Part shown: positions 1 to 12,361 of the stretch, one piece after another
Layout: every line of letters begins with the position of its first letter
Numbering within the stretch: position 1 is the first letter of the stretch
DNA from: Kudoa neothunni
Taxonomy: Eukaryota > Cnidaria
Direction: 5' to 3'
DNA length: 64,000 nt
Assembly (NCBI GenBank): GCA_964304625.1
Contig: OZ199840.1
Location: 1,612,001-1,676,000, forward strand
Program-made: the position numbers and the translations under genes
Notes under the pieces: model-generated
Seen by the model: only the letters and a program-made list of their open reading frames with translations
Databases searched by the model: none
Told to the model about the DNA's origin: nothing

Positions 1-248
1 AATTTTCCTCAATACCTCTATTTATATTTGATTGGAATGTACGCGCATAATTTTTTTTAAATCATCACATTGCAAAATTAATGAAAAGCTTTAAAATACA
101 ACAATTAAAATAGAAAAATAAAATTACAGTATTTAACGTGACATTTAGATTAGATCTTACGTAGAATTTCTCCATTCAAAAATAAAACTAAAAGTTAAAA
201 TTTCCCATCAATCACATAATGGCAGGTAAAACTGGACATTAGCGATAG
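1..248 (+). mobile_element. 3' end of a Helitron-like repeat (copy C, runs off the left edge)
   Basis: The first 248 bases align with the 3' part of the two long repeat copies at 12.4-14.1 kb and 28.1-29.9 kb. They share the stretch CGCGCATAATTTT, the run AAAGCTTTAAAAT and the terminal AAACTGG-CATTAGCG. This copy is clearly more diverged than the other two and has extra bases before its end. It finishes in CATTAGCGATAG followed by T, against CATTAGCGCTAG-T in copy B. The rest of the element lies outside the window. The family assignment is inferred from the end structure described for copy B. Confidence 0.6.
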
Positions 249-1436
249 TAATTAATAAATTTATTAAAATTATTTAGTGTTGTTAACATATCGTAGAAAA
301 ACTTTGGAATTATTTTGGTCATAAAACACAAAAATTTATCTTCATTTCTCCTTTCCTCCCCTGCGTCAAAATCGTCTAAGTAGATTTAGCGTTTGATTGG
401 TGTATATTCCTATAATGAAATAACTTGTCTGTAAATATCAATGACCATTATCAATAATCCAAACTATTCATGGAGATTCAGTCTTATTTTAAAAACTTTC
501 GTGCATATAAATATGCTACGGTATATACAAAACTTATTCAAATCGACTTCACCATAAGCAGAATAGTGGAATCATGGAGAGAAACGACAAATTTTACCGA
601 CATATCGACAAAAGTATATAACGATTGATAAGTAAGAAATAAGTTAAAACAATATTGGACAGTTTTTATTCATTATAATAATATTCTGCTACACAAGGGT
701 GTAAATTTTAGAATGTTTCTTTTTCAAGTTAGTTTTTTTAAGAAGGATTTTTCTCCATATATTATAAGTATTATTATTTGTGTTATTATTTGTGTTATTT
801 GTGTTATTTGTGTTATTTAAAAGGTCTGTTGTTAAAGTGTCAAAATCGTTATAATCAGATGTTAATGGTTGTTTTTTAGACTAAGTCTCTAACTTCATTC
901 ATGTTGGAAGTGTTTTCGTCATTATCATTTAGCCAAACATTACAATACAAAATTAGAAATTGCCACATATGTTCGTCGATGTTTAAGCACGCAAATTCGT
1001 TTAAATTATGCCGTTATTTTTATTTAAATTAGATGAAATTCAAAATAACTACTTCAAGATGAATTATTACACAATTTATTTTAAAAAAATCTCTGGGGGT
1101 TTTTTCGACCTTAAGGTGCCAGGTGTAAGAATTTGATAAATATTCTATTTCTTTCTGTTAAAAGAAAAATAAATAATGTCTTCGGAAACAATCAAGGATT
1201 ATAAATAAGTTAATATTTCAAAAAAATTCAAATAAGTAATGATGGAGGAAATAATGACAAAAAAATCCGCGGGTAGTTAATAAAACAATGAGAAGACTGT
1301 TTTTCATTTAAGCAAAACATAGCGAAAATATAAAAGTCGTTTCTAATTCGAAAAAGCATAACCAAAGAAAATCGAAACAAAATTTTAGTGAAACAGAACT
1401 GATCAAAATTCTTGTCTTATTACTCTTAGAGTTAAA
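249..1436. other. Non-coding AT-rich stretch with a short tandem repeat
   Basis: I see no gene here. Positions about 771-818 are a simple repeat built on TTATTTGTG units. The remainder is low-complexity AT-rich sequence between the repeat end and the 3' end of the coiled-coil gene on the minus strand. Confidence 0.6.
771..818. repeat. Simple tandem repeat, TGTTATT-type units
   Basis: Consecutive TTATTATTTGTG and TTATTTGTG units can be read directly. It is a short microsatellite-like array with no sign of a function. Confidence 0.8.
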
Positions 1437-3306
1437 TTATCTTTTTGCGTTAAAACAATCGAAAATAGAGACAGTGTTAGTGAGTTTGGGATTGTTGTAG
1501 GGAGCTTCGGGAGTGCAATAACTGATGCGACGTGAAGTGGATTGAACAAAGCAGGATTTTTTCGCATGCTCAGTCCGATTTATGGTTAAATCTCTGCTAT
1601 AAAACTGATCTGCCTCGATAAAATGGGTCATTTTGCCTTTACGATTAAACTCGTCCGGTTGGATGTCTTGGGGAAGGGTTATAATGTGTTGTTCATTAGC
1701 AGCCGGAGCAGCAACTGCCTCAGTGGACCGAACTGAGTCATTTCCAATGGTTGGCTTATCATTTTCGATACCAACCTGATATATATCATCATTAGACTCC
1801 ATGGAACTAGACAAAAGTTAGAAATTTTCAAACAAACCTACCACTAAACTTATTATTAGTCGAAACAGTAAGGGAATCATGCAATCTAAAATATAAAATA
1901 TATTAGGTAAATACATGTTAAGAAGTAAAATTTGACGAACTTTTGAGAATCTTGGTTTTTTGAGGAATTTTTTGATGAATCGTTTGGTAAATCATTGTCA
2001 ACCGAATGGTGAAGACAATAATTTCGTGAATAAATATGTGAACAATTTTTATAATCTTGATTTTGATCATGAAGCTTGTTTTTCAAAAGTTGTAAACGTT
2101 TATTTTTGAGACGAACGTCATCAGGCAGGTGTTTAGAGTTTAAATGACTTCTATAGTCACGTTCTGTTTCATTTTCAAATCGTTGTTGATTTTCAGAAGA
2201 GTTCAAGATGCCTTCTCCTTTTTTAAACGATGATTCAATCTATGGTAGAAAAAATGCGTGTTATTATTGAATAAATAATTATATACCACTTCGCAATGGT
2301 GTTTGCAATGTTCTACACGATGGGCTTTGCTACCGAGTGAATTACAATGAACTAAGTCTATAAGAAGCTCGTTTATTTCGAAAAGTTTTTTTTGATAGCA
2401 TTCAGTGTTTTTAATGCATTCATCTATTTGTTGTTGATATTTTTCTTCCACTTTCCTGAAACGTTTCTTCTCGGTTCTATTGAGCAGAGAATTAATATTA
2501 ATGGGGAATCGAGTGAGTTTAATAATAACTTTTACCGGTAACGTTTAAACAAGTCACTTTCCCTTGTTTCTAGATCGTTTATTCTTTGTTTGAGTTGTAA
2601 AATACAGTTTTCAACTTTTGACTTTTCAAAACAAAGACAGCTAATTTGTTTTTCGTAGCTTATTTTGTCTTTTTCGAGTTTTTCAATGGTTTGCTTCAGT
2701 CGGATCTCTCTCTCAGTCGAGCAAACTCTAAACTAATCATATGTGATCGAGTATAAGTTGAAGTATGATTTCTAACTACAAATCAGTAAGAAATCTATTT
2801 TATAATAAATTTTTCATTAGATCTTTTTAATGAAAACCCCAAGAAATATTTTCACAGAATGTAACCCATTTATTTTAAAATAAAAATAAATTAACCAAAA
2901 AATATGCTTTTAATAAAATTGCGCTATCTTTAAGGTTAAAGACAAAATAATTTTAGTTGCATTTGTTACGCATGAGCGACAAATATATAATAAAATATCA
3001 GCTCTTGATTTAGATTAATTCAAATATAACCCCATTTTTGGATAAAAAGTTGAAGTATCAATTTCATTATTATGTAAACGTTAAATGTTAAGCTCCAACT
3101 TAAAAAAATTCGCAGTCAACTTCGCAATAATGGCCTTTAATCTGTTCAAAATATGAAAGAATATTTTATTGAAGAATAGATTAATCATATTAATAAGTAC
3201 AATTGATAGTCTGTTGTAGTGAATATTAGATTATTACCAGGAAGTCAGCCCGCACCTCTTTTGAAAGTATTTTATTAGAGATATTTATCATAGAAAAATC
3301 GTCCAT
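1437..3306 (-). CDS. Coiled-coil protein of unknown function, 381 aa, 6 exons
   Basis: Exons on the minus strand by splice-site reading: 3238-3306 (ATG), 3121-3141, 2536-2732, 2287-2476, 1941-2239 and 1437-1806 (stop). Phases agree at every junction and the total is 1146 nt. Introns are 96, 388, 59, 47 and 134 bp. Residues about 35-145 are rich in Glu, Lys and Leu with heptad spacing (for example TIEKLEKDKISYEKQ and VEEKYQQQIDECI), so a coiled coil is likely. The C-terminal half is polar and low-complexity, with several Cys and His. No catalytic motif, signal peptide or membrane segment is visible. A centrosomal, ciliary or Golgi scaffold would fit the look, but that is guesswork. The first exon and the 388-bp intron are the weakest parts; the last four exons are well supported. 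Confidence 0.6.
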
Positions 3307-4649
3307 AATCACAGACAAGAAAATTTGAACCGTTAATTGAATTAATATAATAATTAATTACTTTTTATTAATTATTTAAGTCATATAAGATTCTTTATAA
3401 ATTAACCACTAAACTTTTCTAAAAATGGTATCTTGAATTGTAATCAAATTTTATATATTATTTCGTAAATAACGATATTCTACTTATGACTGTATTCGAT
3501 TCTTCGATTGAAATAGGAAATTATTGTAGAATCTTGATTTATTCAATAAAGTTATTCCGTTAATGCTTTAAAGTGTCAAATTTTAAAAATAATTAAGAAT
3601 GGTTATCAAAATTAGTTCAGAATAGTTATAGTTTCTAACTATTTTGATAAAGTCGTAATCGTTAATTGAAAAAATTATCTAAATATTTTAAAATTATGAT
3701 AATCATAAAATTATAAAAAAATTAATTCTAAGATTCATAATTATAAATAATAGAAGTTTTAGAGAAAATTCAAATTGGTCTCTCCGTAATCTGCTCAGGA
3801 TTTTTCTGTCGCATTTTAGGAACTTCCGTAAAGTCATTGACGAGTAATTTGTTATTTTCACACGGAAAAGTTTTCGGTTAATTTTCTAAATAATAAGATA
3901 AAATCTATAATTTTTTTGTTAGAATTATTATTCATAGGATTTATATTTGGAGTAAGATATCTCACTAACATTAACTAAACATATTCAGATACATATTTCG
4001 GTAAGATTTTGAATATTTTGTTTTTATAGGTTATAAAAAAATTTTTAAATTTCAAATTAAAACTAAGTAAAATCTTCCATTATGAAAATATGAATAATAT
4101 ACAAGTGTGGGTTGACTTCAAAACAGACAGATTGAAATTATTAACAGTTTTTCAATTAAACGATAAATATTTTTAAATATTTAATTGATTTTTGCGATTG
4201 GATTCTGAATTAAAAAATAGAAATGCAATGTACAGTTGATCACGAAATATCTTGAAAAGTGATTATATAATAAAAATGAGACACAAGTCATTAATTCTTG
4301 TCACGGAAAACAACTAAAAATATTACTATTAAATTTAGAATATTTTTTTTAATCATTTTTAATGAAAATACGTTATTTAAACTCCATAATCAATGTCTAT
4401 GAGAATTTAAATAAGTATTTATCTGATGACTATTTGATATTTGACTACAAAAATTTAAAGTCACTTTGGCATCAAATAATTAAAAAAAATTTAGCTTCCT
4501 AATGATCAAAAATTGTAAATCAAAATAAAATTTATTCAGAAGCTCTCGTCAAATTTGATTTAATAAATAGAAAACCCCGTCATAATTATGTAATTTCAAA
4601 TTTAGAGAAAGTTATCTCTTTTTATTATTTCGTAAGGCTAAAAGATATT

Positions 4650-5239
4650 TCAGTTAATAAAATATACCATTTTATATTCCTTTTCCAGATTTGCAAAACG
4701 TTCATCCAACTCTAGACAGAGTTCATTTCTGTAATCATCATTGTATTGTTTGTATCGATAGAAAATATCTTCTTCGGTGGATTCATCTTGAATTATAAGT
4801 AAAATTAAATTTTTAATATAATATTTAAAAGCCAAAAAAAATTTGTACCTATTTTTGGACAATAAACAGCCCCAATCTCGGAGAATTGCTCTGGGGGAAA
4901 AGTTATTAAATGTTGAACAACCAAACGAATTTACCTTCTGATGTAGAGTCGAATTTTTGCTCATTAGGATTTTCAACTGTTTTACTAAATTTATCATCCA
5001 TCGTTAGATCAATTTATAATATTGTTTTTTAAAGTGATTTCAACTGGGAGATCAATACGATTCAGATCTAACCTGGGATTGAGTTATTACGAAAATTTCG
5101 CTTACCATCCGCTTTCGGTCTCATTTTTTGTACTATAAGTGGATTCATATAAACGAGAAGATTCATTCAGTGTATCAGTGGGATTGGATTCTTTTTTTTC
5201 TTTTCGTTTAAATTTGAATATGTTAAATACTTTCGGCAT
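4650..5239 (-). CDS. Small charged protein, 120 aa, 4 exons, unknown
   Basis: Exons on the minus strand: 5106-5239 (ATG), 4935-4984, 4849-4890 and 4650-4786. Phases fit (134, 50 and 42 nt, then 137 nt to a stop), with introns of 121, 44 and 62 bp. The N-terminus is strongly basic (FKFKRKEKKE). The middle is Ser/Thr/Glu-rich. The last exon (RYKQYNDDYRNELCLELDER, then FANLEKEYK) looks like a coiled-coil start. A usable donor overlaps the codon before the final residues, so the gene could continue by splicing into an exon I did not find. It lies upstream of, and on the same strand as, the coiled-coil gene ending at 1437; the two could be one transcript, but no acceptor joins them cleanly. Confidence 0.5.
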
Positions 5240-8200
5240 TTTTAATAGGTTTGTTATCGTCGAGCTCCCTCCACCCATCTATAGAATGTCAAATAGCGCA
5301 ATATTATAGAAATAATTAAGCAGTAGTTATTGTTTTTATTAGGTTCTAAAAAGAGTTATTTATTGTTGTTATTTGTTCATTTTTTGTTGACATCGTTTCT
5401 ATGGTCTACTAATGGAACACAATGCGTTACATACCTTGTTCATTGGATAAATCAATTAGGTACTCATTATTAACCTCACGTAATCGATAATAGATTAATC
5501 ACATATTATTTTTAATATCTATCGTTAGTTTATCAAAAACTATGACCATTTAAAAATTTTCCACGGAATCTGACAGTTGTGTGATCGATATCACAAAAGT
5601 CAGGTTAATTATGTACAATAATGTCACGTAAATTATCATTTTAATCTTATTAATATTTACGATAGTATTAATTGATTATTTTAATTATCACAAAATATAT
5701 AAGTTTAATCTGAGCTTTATTTTTGATGCTAACCTACTTTTATAAGATATCAAATAAGCCCTAATTTTTGATTGATGTGTATAATTCACCAATCGATTTT
5801 TTAATCTCGAAAGAATAATTACTTGAACAATGCATTAATAATTATAAAATTTTCTCTATGAAAAAAAATTTAAGTTCAGATAAAATCTGTATTTTGTATG
5901 TTGCGCGTGTACTAAATAATTTTAATAATTTTTTCGCAGTTCGCGCATGCGCCATTTTACAGTCTTAATCTGTCGATATTATTTTAGAACGCCTGTCGTT
6001 TAAATAAATCGTTTTTTTTCAATTTAAAAAATTAATTATTAAATTACTGAATGCATTTCCATTATAAATTTATCAAAAATAATTAAAAATAAATTGTCTG
6101 AGTCTCCAAATAAACAAATTTTTTTGACGTTTATTGAATTGAGGAGTGTTGGATTTATTCTAATAAAATATTATTTTTCATCTCACATAAAATGAATCTC
6201 ATTGAGTTTAATTTTATGAAGAATTGATCGAAAATAAATTGTTTGAGGATTTAAACTCTTTCTGTTACATTAATCAAATAATAAATTTTAAAACTATTAG
6301 TTATAATATGTCTCTTCGTTAATATTATCCATTGAGTAGTTTAACAATGACGGTAGAAGGATTATCAATGTGGTATATGCTATTCTATAAAGGATACAAT
6401 TTGTGAGGCATGAAGCATTACTTCCCTCGCCCTATAATAGATAAAATCTTGAAATGTCATCAATATTATTGTTTTTCGATTATATTTTTATTATAATTAA
6501 AATAGTTAGTTATTTAATAAAATTTATAAATATGTAGGAGTTCCTTTTTTGGAGGTGATAATACGGGTTAGAGTGTCTATTTTTAATAGTTTATTAACTG
6601 ATAATACTGTAAAGGTTTTTATTCACAGCTCATATAATGGTTAGAACCATGAAATTAGTCTATTAATTTAATTTATGGATTTATCAAAATGTTTTTATAG
6701 CTAGCTAATTTTGTAACTAACTAATAAATATCAAAATCTCAAACCAAGTTTGGTTATGAATCAACTAACAGAGAAAAATCACGCGGTTTTTCACAGGACA
6801 ACAATTTATCGAATATGCAAACACCTCAGAATTATATTTTCTTAGATACAGTAGCGATATAAGCAATAAATCAATGAAAAGGCAATTCCTCAAATTAATC
6901 TGACGTATTTTCTTTATATTACTTACCTTTATACAATCCAAAATTGAATTTTTTTCTGAAAGTAACCCTAACATAGCGGCAAGAAATTATCATTTAAATA
7001 AACATAATAAATAAAATTTTAAAAGGAATATTATTTCTTTTTGTAATTTGAATAAATGCAACCTAAAATTTATGTGATACTACAATCTAATAAAGTATGA
7101 ATAGATTCGAGAATAATGAGCTCACAAGACGATTTTACGAAATAAATTTAATTCAATAATTTGTTTCTATAAATTATTGCTAAACTACAATAAAATATAA
7201 GTAATATTTATTTTATCCCCAAATATTACACAAATATAATAAAACTCTAGTATTAGAAATAAATAATCGTTGATAAATATTTTAAAAGTTCATATTTCTT
7301 AGTTTTTTATGCGAATTTCAAAATTATATGTTAAATTCAACAAACCAAGCATAGGATAAAGGAACGCCTAATATTTTAAAAACTTAAAAAATGCTAGGAA
7401 AACTTTACATATCGTACAGGGCCTGCTGAACCAATTTTGAGTTGGGAAGCATTATACATCTTAAGGAACGATTTATTCTATTGAAACAACTAAATTCAAA
7501 ATTTTTATTTATATTTCACATAATTCTATTGAAAAAATTTTGACTGATTCATCATCGCATTAATTAATCGATGTAATGCGCATATGCGTTCGGTTTGTAT
7601 TCTTTTTATTATTAAGCGGAAAAAATTGAACTAATTTTTAAGTAAAATTATATAAAAATATATTTACAAGTTTTTTTATGAATAATATTCTTTTATACGT
7701 GTTTCAATAATATTTTTTGATTAATATTGACATTGTGTTAAAATTCAGTTATTGATTAGTTTCATGAAATTATAACATTTTATTTAATAATAATATTAAA
7801 TATTTATTATTAATAAAATTTCTTGCGTTAACTTATCAACCGTATTTGTATCGAAGGTCCTATTTAACAAATTATTTATATAAATATGGATAAATTTTTA
7901 TTGTATCAAGAAATTAACAGAATATATGTTTATGTGAAATTATATATCTTTAAAAGCCCTTTTAGAAATAAAAACTTAAATTTTCAAGTAACCTATGTTT
8001 TATTTAGTTGGTTAAAATTTCATAGACACTAATTTATGATGACTGAAAACAGAAAAAATTAATCTTCGAAAAGAGTTAACCGAAAATTGTAAGTCAATTC
8101 AATTATCCCGAATTATATTTTAATAAGACTTAGGAGGTACTGGCTATTGACGCAGAAGTTTCTGATCTATAACGGTAACTACGTTTGCGCGAGACCCATT

Positions 8201-9358
8201 TTATTCACGAAAACTCCTATTTATAGTTGATCTATAAGGTCAATCTTTTGGAATCTGCTGTCTTTATTTATTTTTGGCCCATCGCTAATTTTTTTTGGAG
8301 ACAAAAATAATTAAATACAACCAAACCTATCACTACCTGGATATTATGATCTATGTCTATAGATATAGATACATTCCTTAAAAATGCTTATGGTAGAGAC
8401 GTTGAAATACTAATTTATCGTAATGATTATGGTTGGCATATTGTTATAATATTTCTCATTATAAACTATAGTTAATAGAAATTACTTATAAAACCATGAT
8501 CTAGCATGAATGCCTACATTTAGGACTATAAAATGTATTATTTTCATATAAACGATATTAAGAATTTGTCGGATTTAATCGTTCATATAGTCTAACATAA
8601 GACGAGAAACCTTATTATTACTTTAAATTTTAAGTAAAATAAAGTTATTTTCTGTCAATTTTAAAATAGAAAAATTATTATTTTGTATGAAAATTTGCAT
8701 TGAAGCAAATTCTTGAGTTTTACGTCTCGTTTAATTTGGAATTCTGTGTGATTACAAAAATTGTGGTTATTTAAATTTTTCGTATTATATTTTTCAATAA
8801 GAAAATGTAAATATGTCAAAAAGCATATTTGTTTGGGAAAATTAATTTAATCTATTTCTTTTCTAGAAATAGTAATTTAATAAAAAACTGATTGCTTAGT
8901 AATTCAATTGAGTGATAATTATATTAGCGTTATTATAAAGCAATTTTTAAGAAAAACCGAAAAATTTAATTGTCGAGCTCCTAAATGTGTTGGAAAATAT
9001 CAGACGATGCACTTTCGTGTTTTCACGAATTAAATACCATACCTAAATTTTGGCACGAAACATGAACGAAAGTGCATTGTCTGTAAAATATTTTTAATAA
9101 GTCACGTTAAATTTTATTATATCACAAGTTTAAAATAAAAGAGAGTTACTTTTAACCAGTTTCACCAAAAAGAGATTGAGGTAACAATTATAAGTTATAA
9201 TTAAACAAAAGAAAATATGAGAAATTTTATTTATACAAGTATGCACTATTTTTCTAGATTCTTATAAAATACCCCACACATGTTTGGAGAAACAACTTTA
9301 AAAAGAACAAATGCATCAACTAAAACAAAAAAATTTACAAAAATAAAAAAAATCAGTG
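5240..9358. other. Gene-poor AT-rich region
   Basis: About 4.1 kb with only scattered short open frames, which look like chance in AT-rich DNA (for example 6765-6974 minus). I saw no splice-consistent exons, RNA genes or transposon ends here. Confidence 0.55.
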
Positions 9359-11326
9359 TTAATCGTCTTCTTTTTTAACAGTAACTTGGTAGACAGCTGT
9401 TATGTTTTGAGAATATTTGATGTGGACGTTAGGAAGGTAGACTTTCTCATCGTTTACCACATAATGAATGGTTGCGTCCTTGATACAAAGTGGGACGTTT
9501 GTCGAAGTGACTACATTGCTGAGGCCTATATTACTTGATGCGAAAATATAATCCAGTTGAATAGTCGGTTCTTTATTATCAGGTAGAATTATATCAAACG
9601 GAGCTTGAATGACACATTCCAATTTTTCATCAATATTATCATAAAGTAGCATATTTTTGCAGGTATTATTTCCAGTAAATAAAGATAAAAATGAGGACAA
9701 AGGATCTTTTCTTTCAAAGAGATCTTCGAAATCAAATTCCCATTTGATGCTGGAAGATATTTCATCGTAATAAGCCAACCCCTTTGAAATATATATTTTA
9801 GAGGTACCTGAGTTGTTTGTGACAAACTTTTTGTTTTCTTTGACCATAAGAAAATTATTAGAGTAACTAAAACATGGTGTTACTTAAGACATAAAAAAAT
9901 TAAACACATTACCCGTTTTTTACTAGAAATAAATTGCATAGAGATGAAGGCAGATACAAGCTCAAAATCAATTTTTTAATGTCTTTGTAGGATCTGTAGC
10001 TGTAGTTTGCAGTGAGAGTAACGTTAATCTTGAGATTTCGACTATTTTTAACGGTGATATTTCCAGTCACCTATATAGGTTTTGTTGAAGAGATGGGTGG
10101 ATCACAAAATGACTTACACTAATTAGTGGCAAATTCCCATTTTTAAACTTGTAATTCAACAGGCATATTTTGTTTAGTCGTTTTGGTAAAATAAAATGCA
10201 TTTGGTTGTTGTAGGCATCGTTATAAGAGGTTTTACGATAGTTTCTATGACTTCGGATTAATTTCAAGTTGAGTTCATCGAATCCCACAGTTTCCAAAAG
10301 TCCAAAAATAGGTTTACGATAACTAGACTTGTTGCATAAACAACATTCAATGGTCAAGAAACCTTTATTGGTTTTTATACCATTACTAGCACTCATATGA
10401 AGCAGTATTTCTGCATTGACCTCGAAAATAATCTGGAAATAATAATGAAATTTTAATAATATGTATAAATGATTATAGTTACTAGGTGATCGTTGGATGG
10501 GTCTGAAGAAAAGTCATTTATTGACAGCTCATAGAACATATAGTAAAGCGAACACTTGGAGTAGATAATTTTCGACATAAGATACTTATGAAAATTCTGT
10601 GCAGTACTGTAGTGGTTGAACGCTATACGAACGAGGGGGCTTTTATCGTGATCTAGCACATCAGTTAATGTATCTTTGGCGAGAGACTTTCTAATTCCAA
10701 TTTCGAATCCAATTTTCGTACCATATTTACACACATAATATCTCTATGAATTCATTGATCAGATAATTCAACTTCATTACAGTATATGTAGTGTAATTTA
10801 AAATCACCTGTAATGATCCTAGATGCAGCTGAGGAGTGATTATCAATGGAACGTTGGTAGAAGGTGATTTTTCCGCTTTACTAATATTTTTATTTACTTT
10901 TGTAAGATTTAATCTATCGTTTATTATCTCGATAAACCCACTGTACCACAAACTTGATGTGTTGATTTGTTTGGTCTCATTGATGTAAATTTTGGTGCTT
11001 ATCACTTGGTGTTTGCTTTCACGCAACATCATCACTTCATCGCAATAATTTTTCTCATACATATCCTCAGAGTTGATCACATCTGCGGAACCACTCTGAG
11101 AAAAATTCATATTGATCGAAGCAAGTCTTTGTTTGAGGAATGGCGATCGTCTTGAATGGGTTATCGGTCGTGGTCTTGGTATAATCGAACTGCATATCTC
11201 CTTGTTGTTGCCTTGTTCAGGTTCATCATAATTGATTATTTGAGTTGTTTGGCTCGTCAGTGTTATCAAACTATAACTGGATCGAGGTCGGGGTTTCGTC
11301 TTGAATGTTTCACTCCTATCAACCAT
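9359..11326 (-). CDS. Mu-homology-domain protein, stonin/muniscin-like endocytic adaptor (tentative), 586 aa
   Basis: Five exons on the minus strand: 10808-11326 (ATG), 10483-10743, 10118-10432, 9913-10070 and 9359-9866. Introns are 64, 50, 47 and 46 bp, phases 0, 0, 0 and 2, total 1761 nt, so the frame closes exactly. Residues 1-120 are polar and Pro/Arg-rich, likely disordered. From about 130 on the protein is beta-rich. The C-terminal third resembles the MHD of clathrin-adaptor mu subunits and stonins. A strand series (NLKINVTLTANYSY) is followed by a GTSKIYISKGLAYYDE / IKWEFDF pair like the mu-subunit G-x-A-x-Y / vW motif. After that comes a PTIQLDYIFASS segment like the P-I-x-x-x-F-x-v-P strand. 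If correct it would link cargo to clathrin coats at the plasma membrane. The assignment rests on remembered family patterns; the gene structure itself is solid. Confidence 0.65.
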
Positions 11327-12360
11327 CACTTATTTAAAAAATCACATTCTACCAATTACCCATCCATTAGATCAGACAAATGTTAACCTATCGACCAATT
11401 TCAATCTAAATGAATACACCAGCAGCTATCGGAACAATAAGGGATGCTTTTCGGAGAAATCTCCTTTATTTCTCAGCCTAATTTTTTATCGCAATATACT
11501 ATTTTAAGCGAAAATAATATAATTTGTTTTTGTAATTATTTTAAATGTTATACGACTAACGATAAATGAAGATCGTTTTCGCCCTTTAAATAATTACCCT
11601 TTGCATTTACTTGGTGTTTAGCTAAAAACCTTTAAGGCCGCGATAATAGCATTTTACTACTTGTTCGATCAAATTTTGAGTTCAGAATATGTCATTTCCT
11701 ACCAATCCTACAGTTAAACTTCCTCAATAGTTATAATTGTATGTTTAATCGGTATAAAACGTAGTCATTTTTCCGTTGAGGTTATATACTAATTTGTTTA
11801 TTAGTGGATAGTTAAAGTTAATTATAATTTAATGTTGTATAAATACTGTGATATTATTTTGTAGAGTTTAGAGATTCATTAATTATATTTTGGTTGTCTA
11901 ATGAGACAAGATTTCTAAAGCCAAATATTCAGATAAAAAATCTTAAAACTAATATCTACGTTTAACAAATTAATTTCTCTTGATTATGAATTAATATCTA
12001 TAATTATTTATTCAAAATTTAATAAATTTTACATTTCTAATAGTTCATTAAATCAATTCCCTCTATTGAGTTGACGCTGAATTTTAGTTTGAATTTATTT
12101 TTCTGTTATATATTGAAATTATAAAATAATATTATTACTGAAATTCGATTAATAAACATCGAAATACAGCAAAATAAATATTATAATAAGTTTTGACACA
12201 ATAAATACATTAATCCGTCGGAACTCTTCGTCATTCGTCGGTGATATATTAATGATAAAATTTTTATTCATTTTAAAACACCAAATCTGTCGATCTATTC
12301 ATTTTATGAATAAGTAAATAATGATATTAAAGGTTAGTAGTTATTTTATAGTTTTGTATA
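11327..12360. other. Intergenic region upstream of the mu-homology gene
   Basis: About 1 kb of AT-rich DNA between the start codon of the minus-strand MHD gene and the Helitron-like repeat. The plus-strand open frames at 11156-11507 are antisense to the first exon or run into its leader and show no coding character. No TATA box was clear enough to call. Confidence 0.5.
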
Positions 12361-12361
12361 A

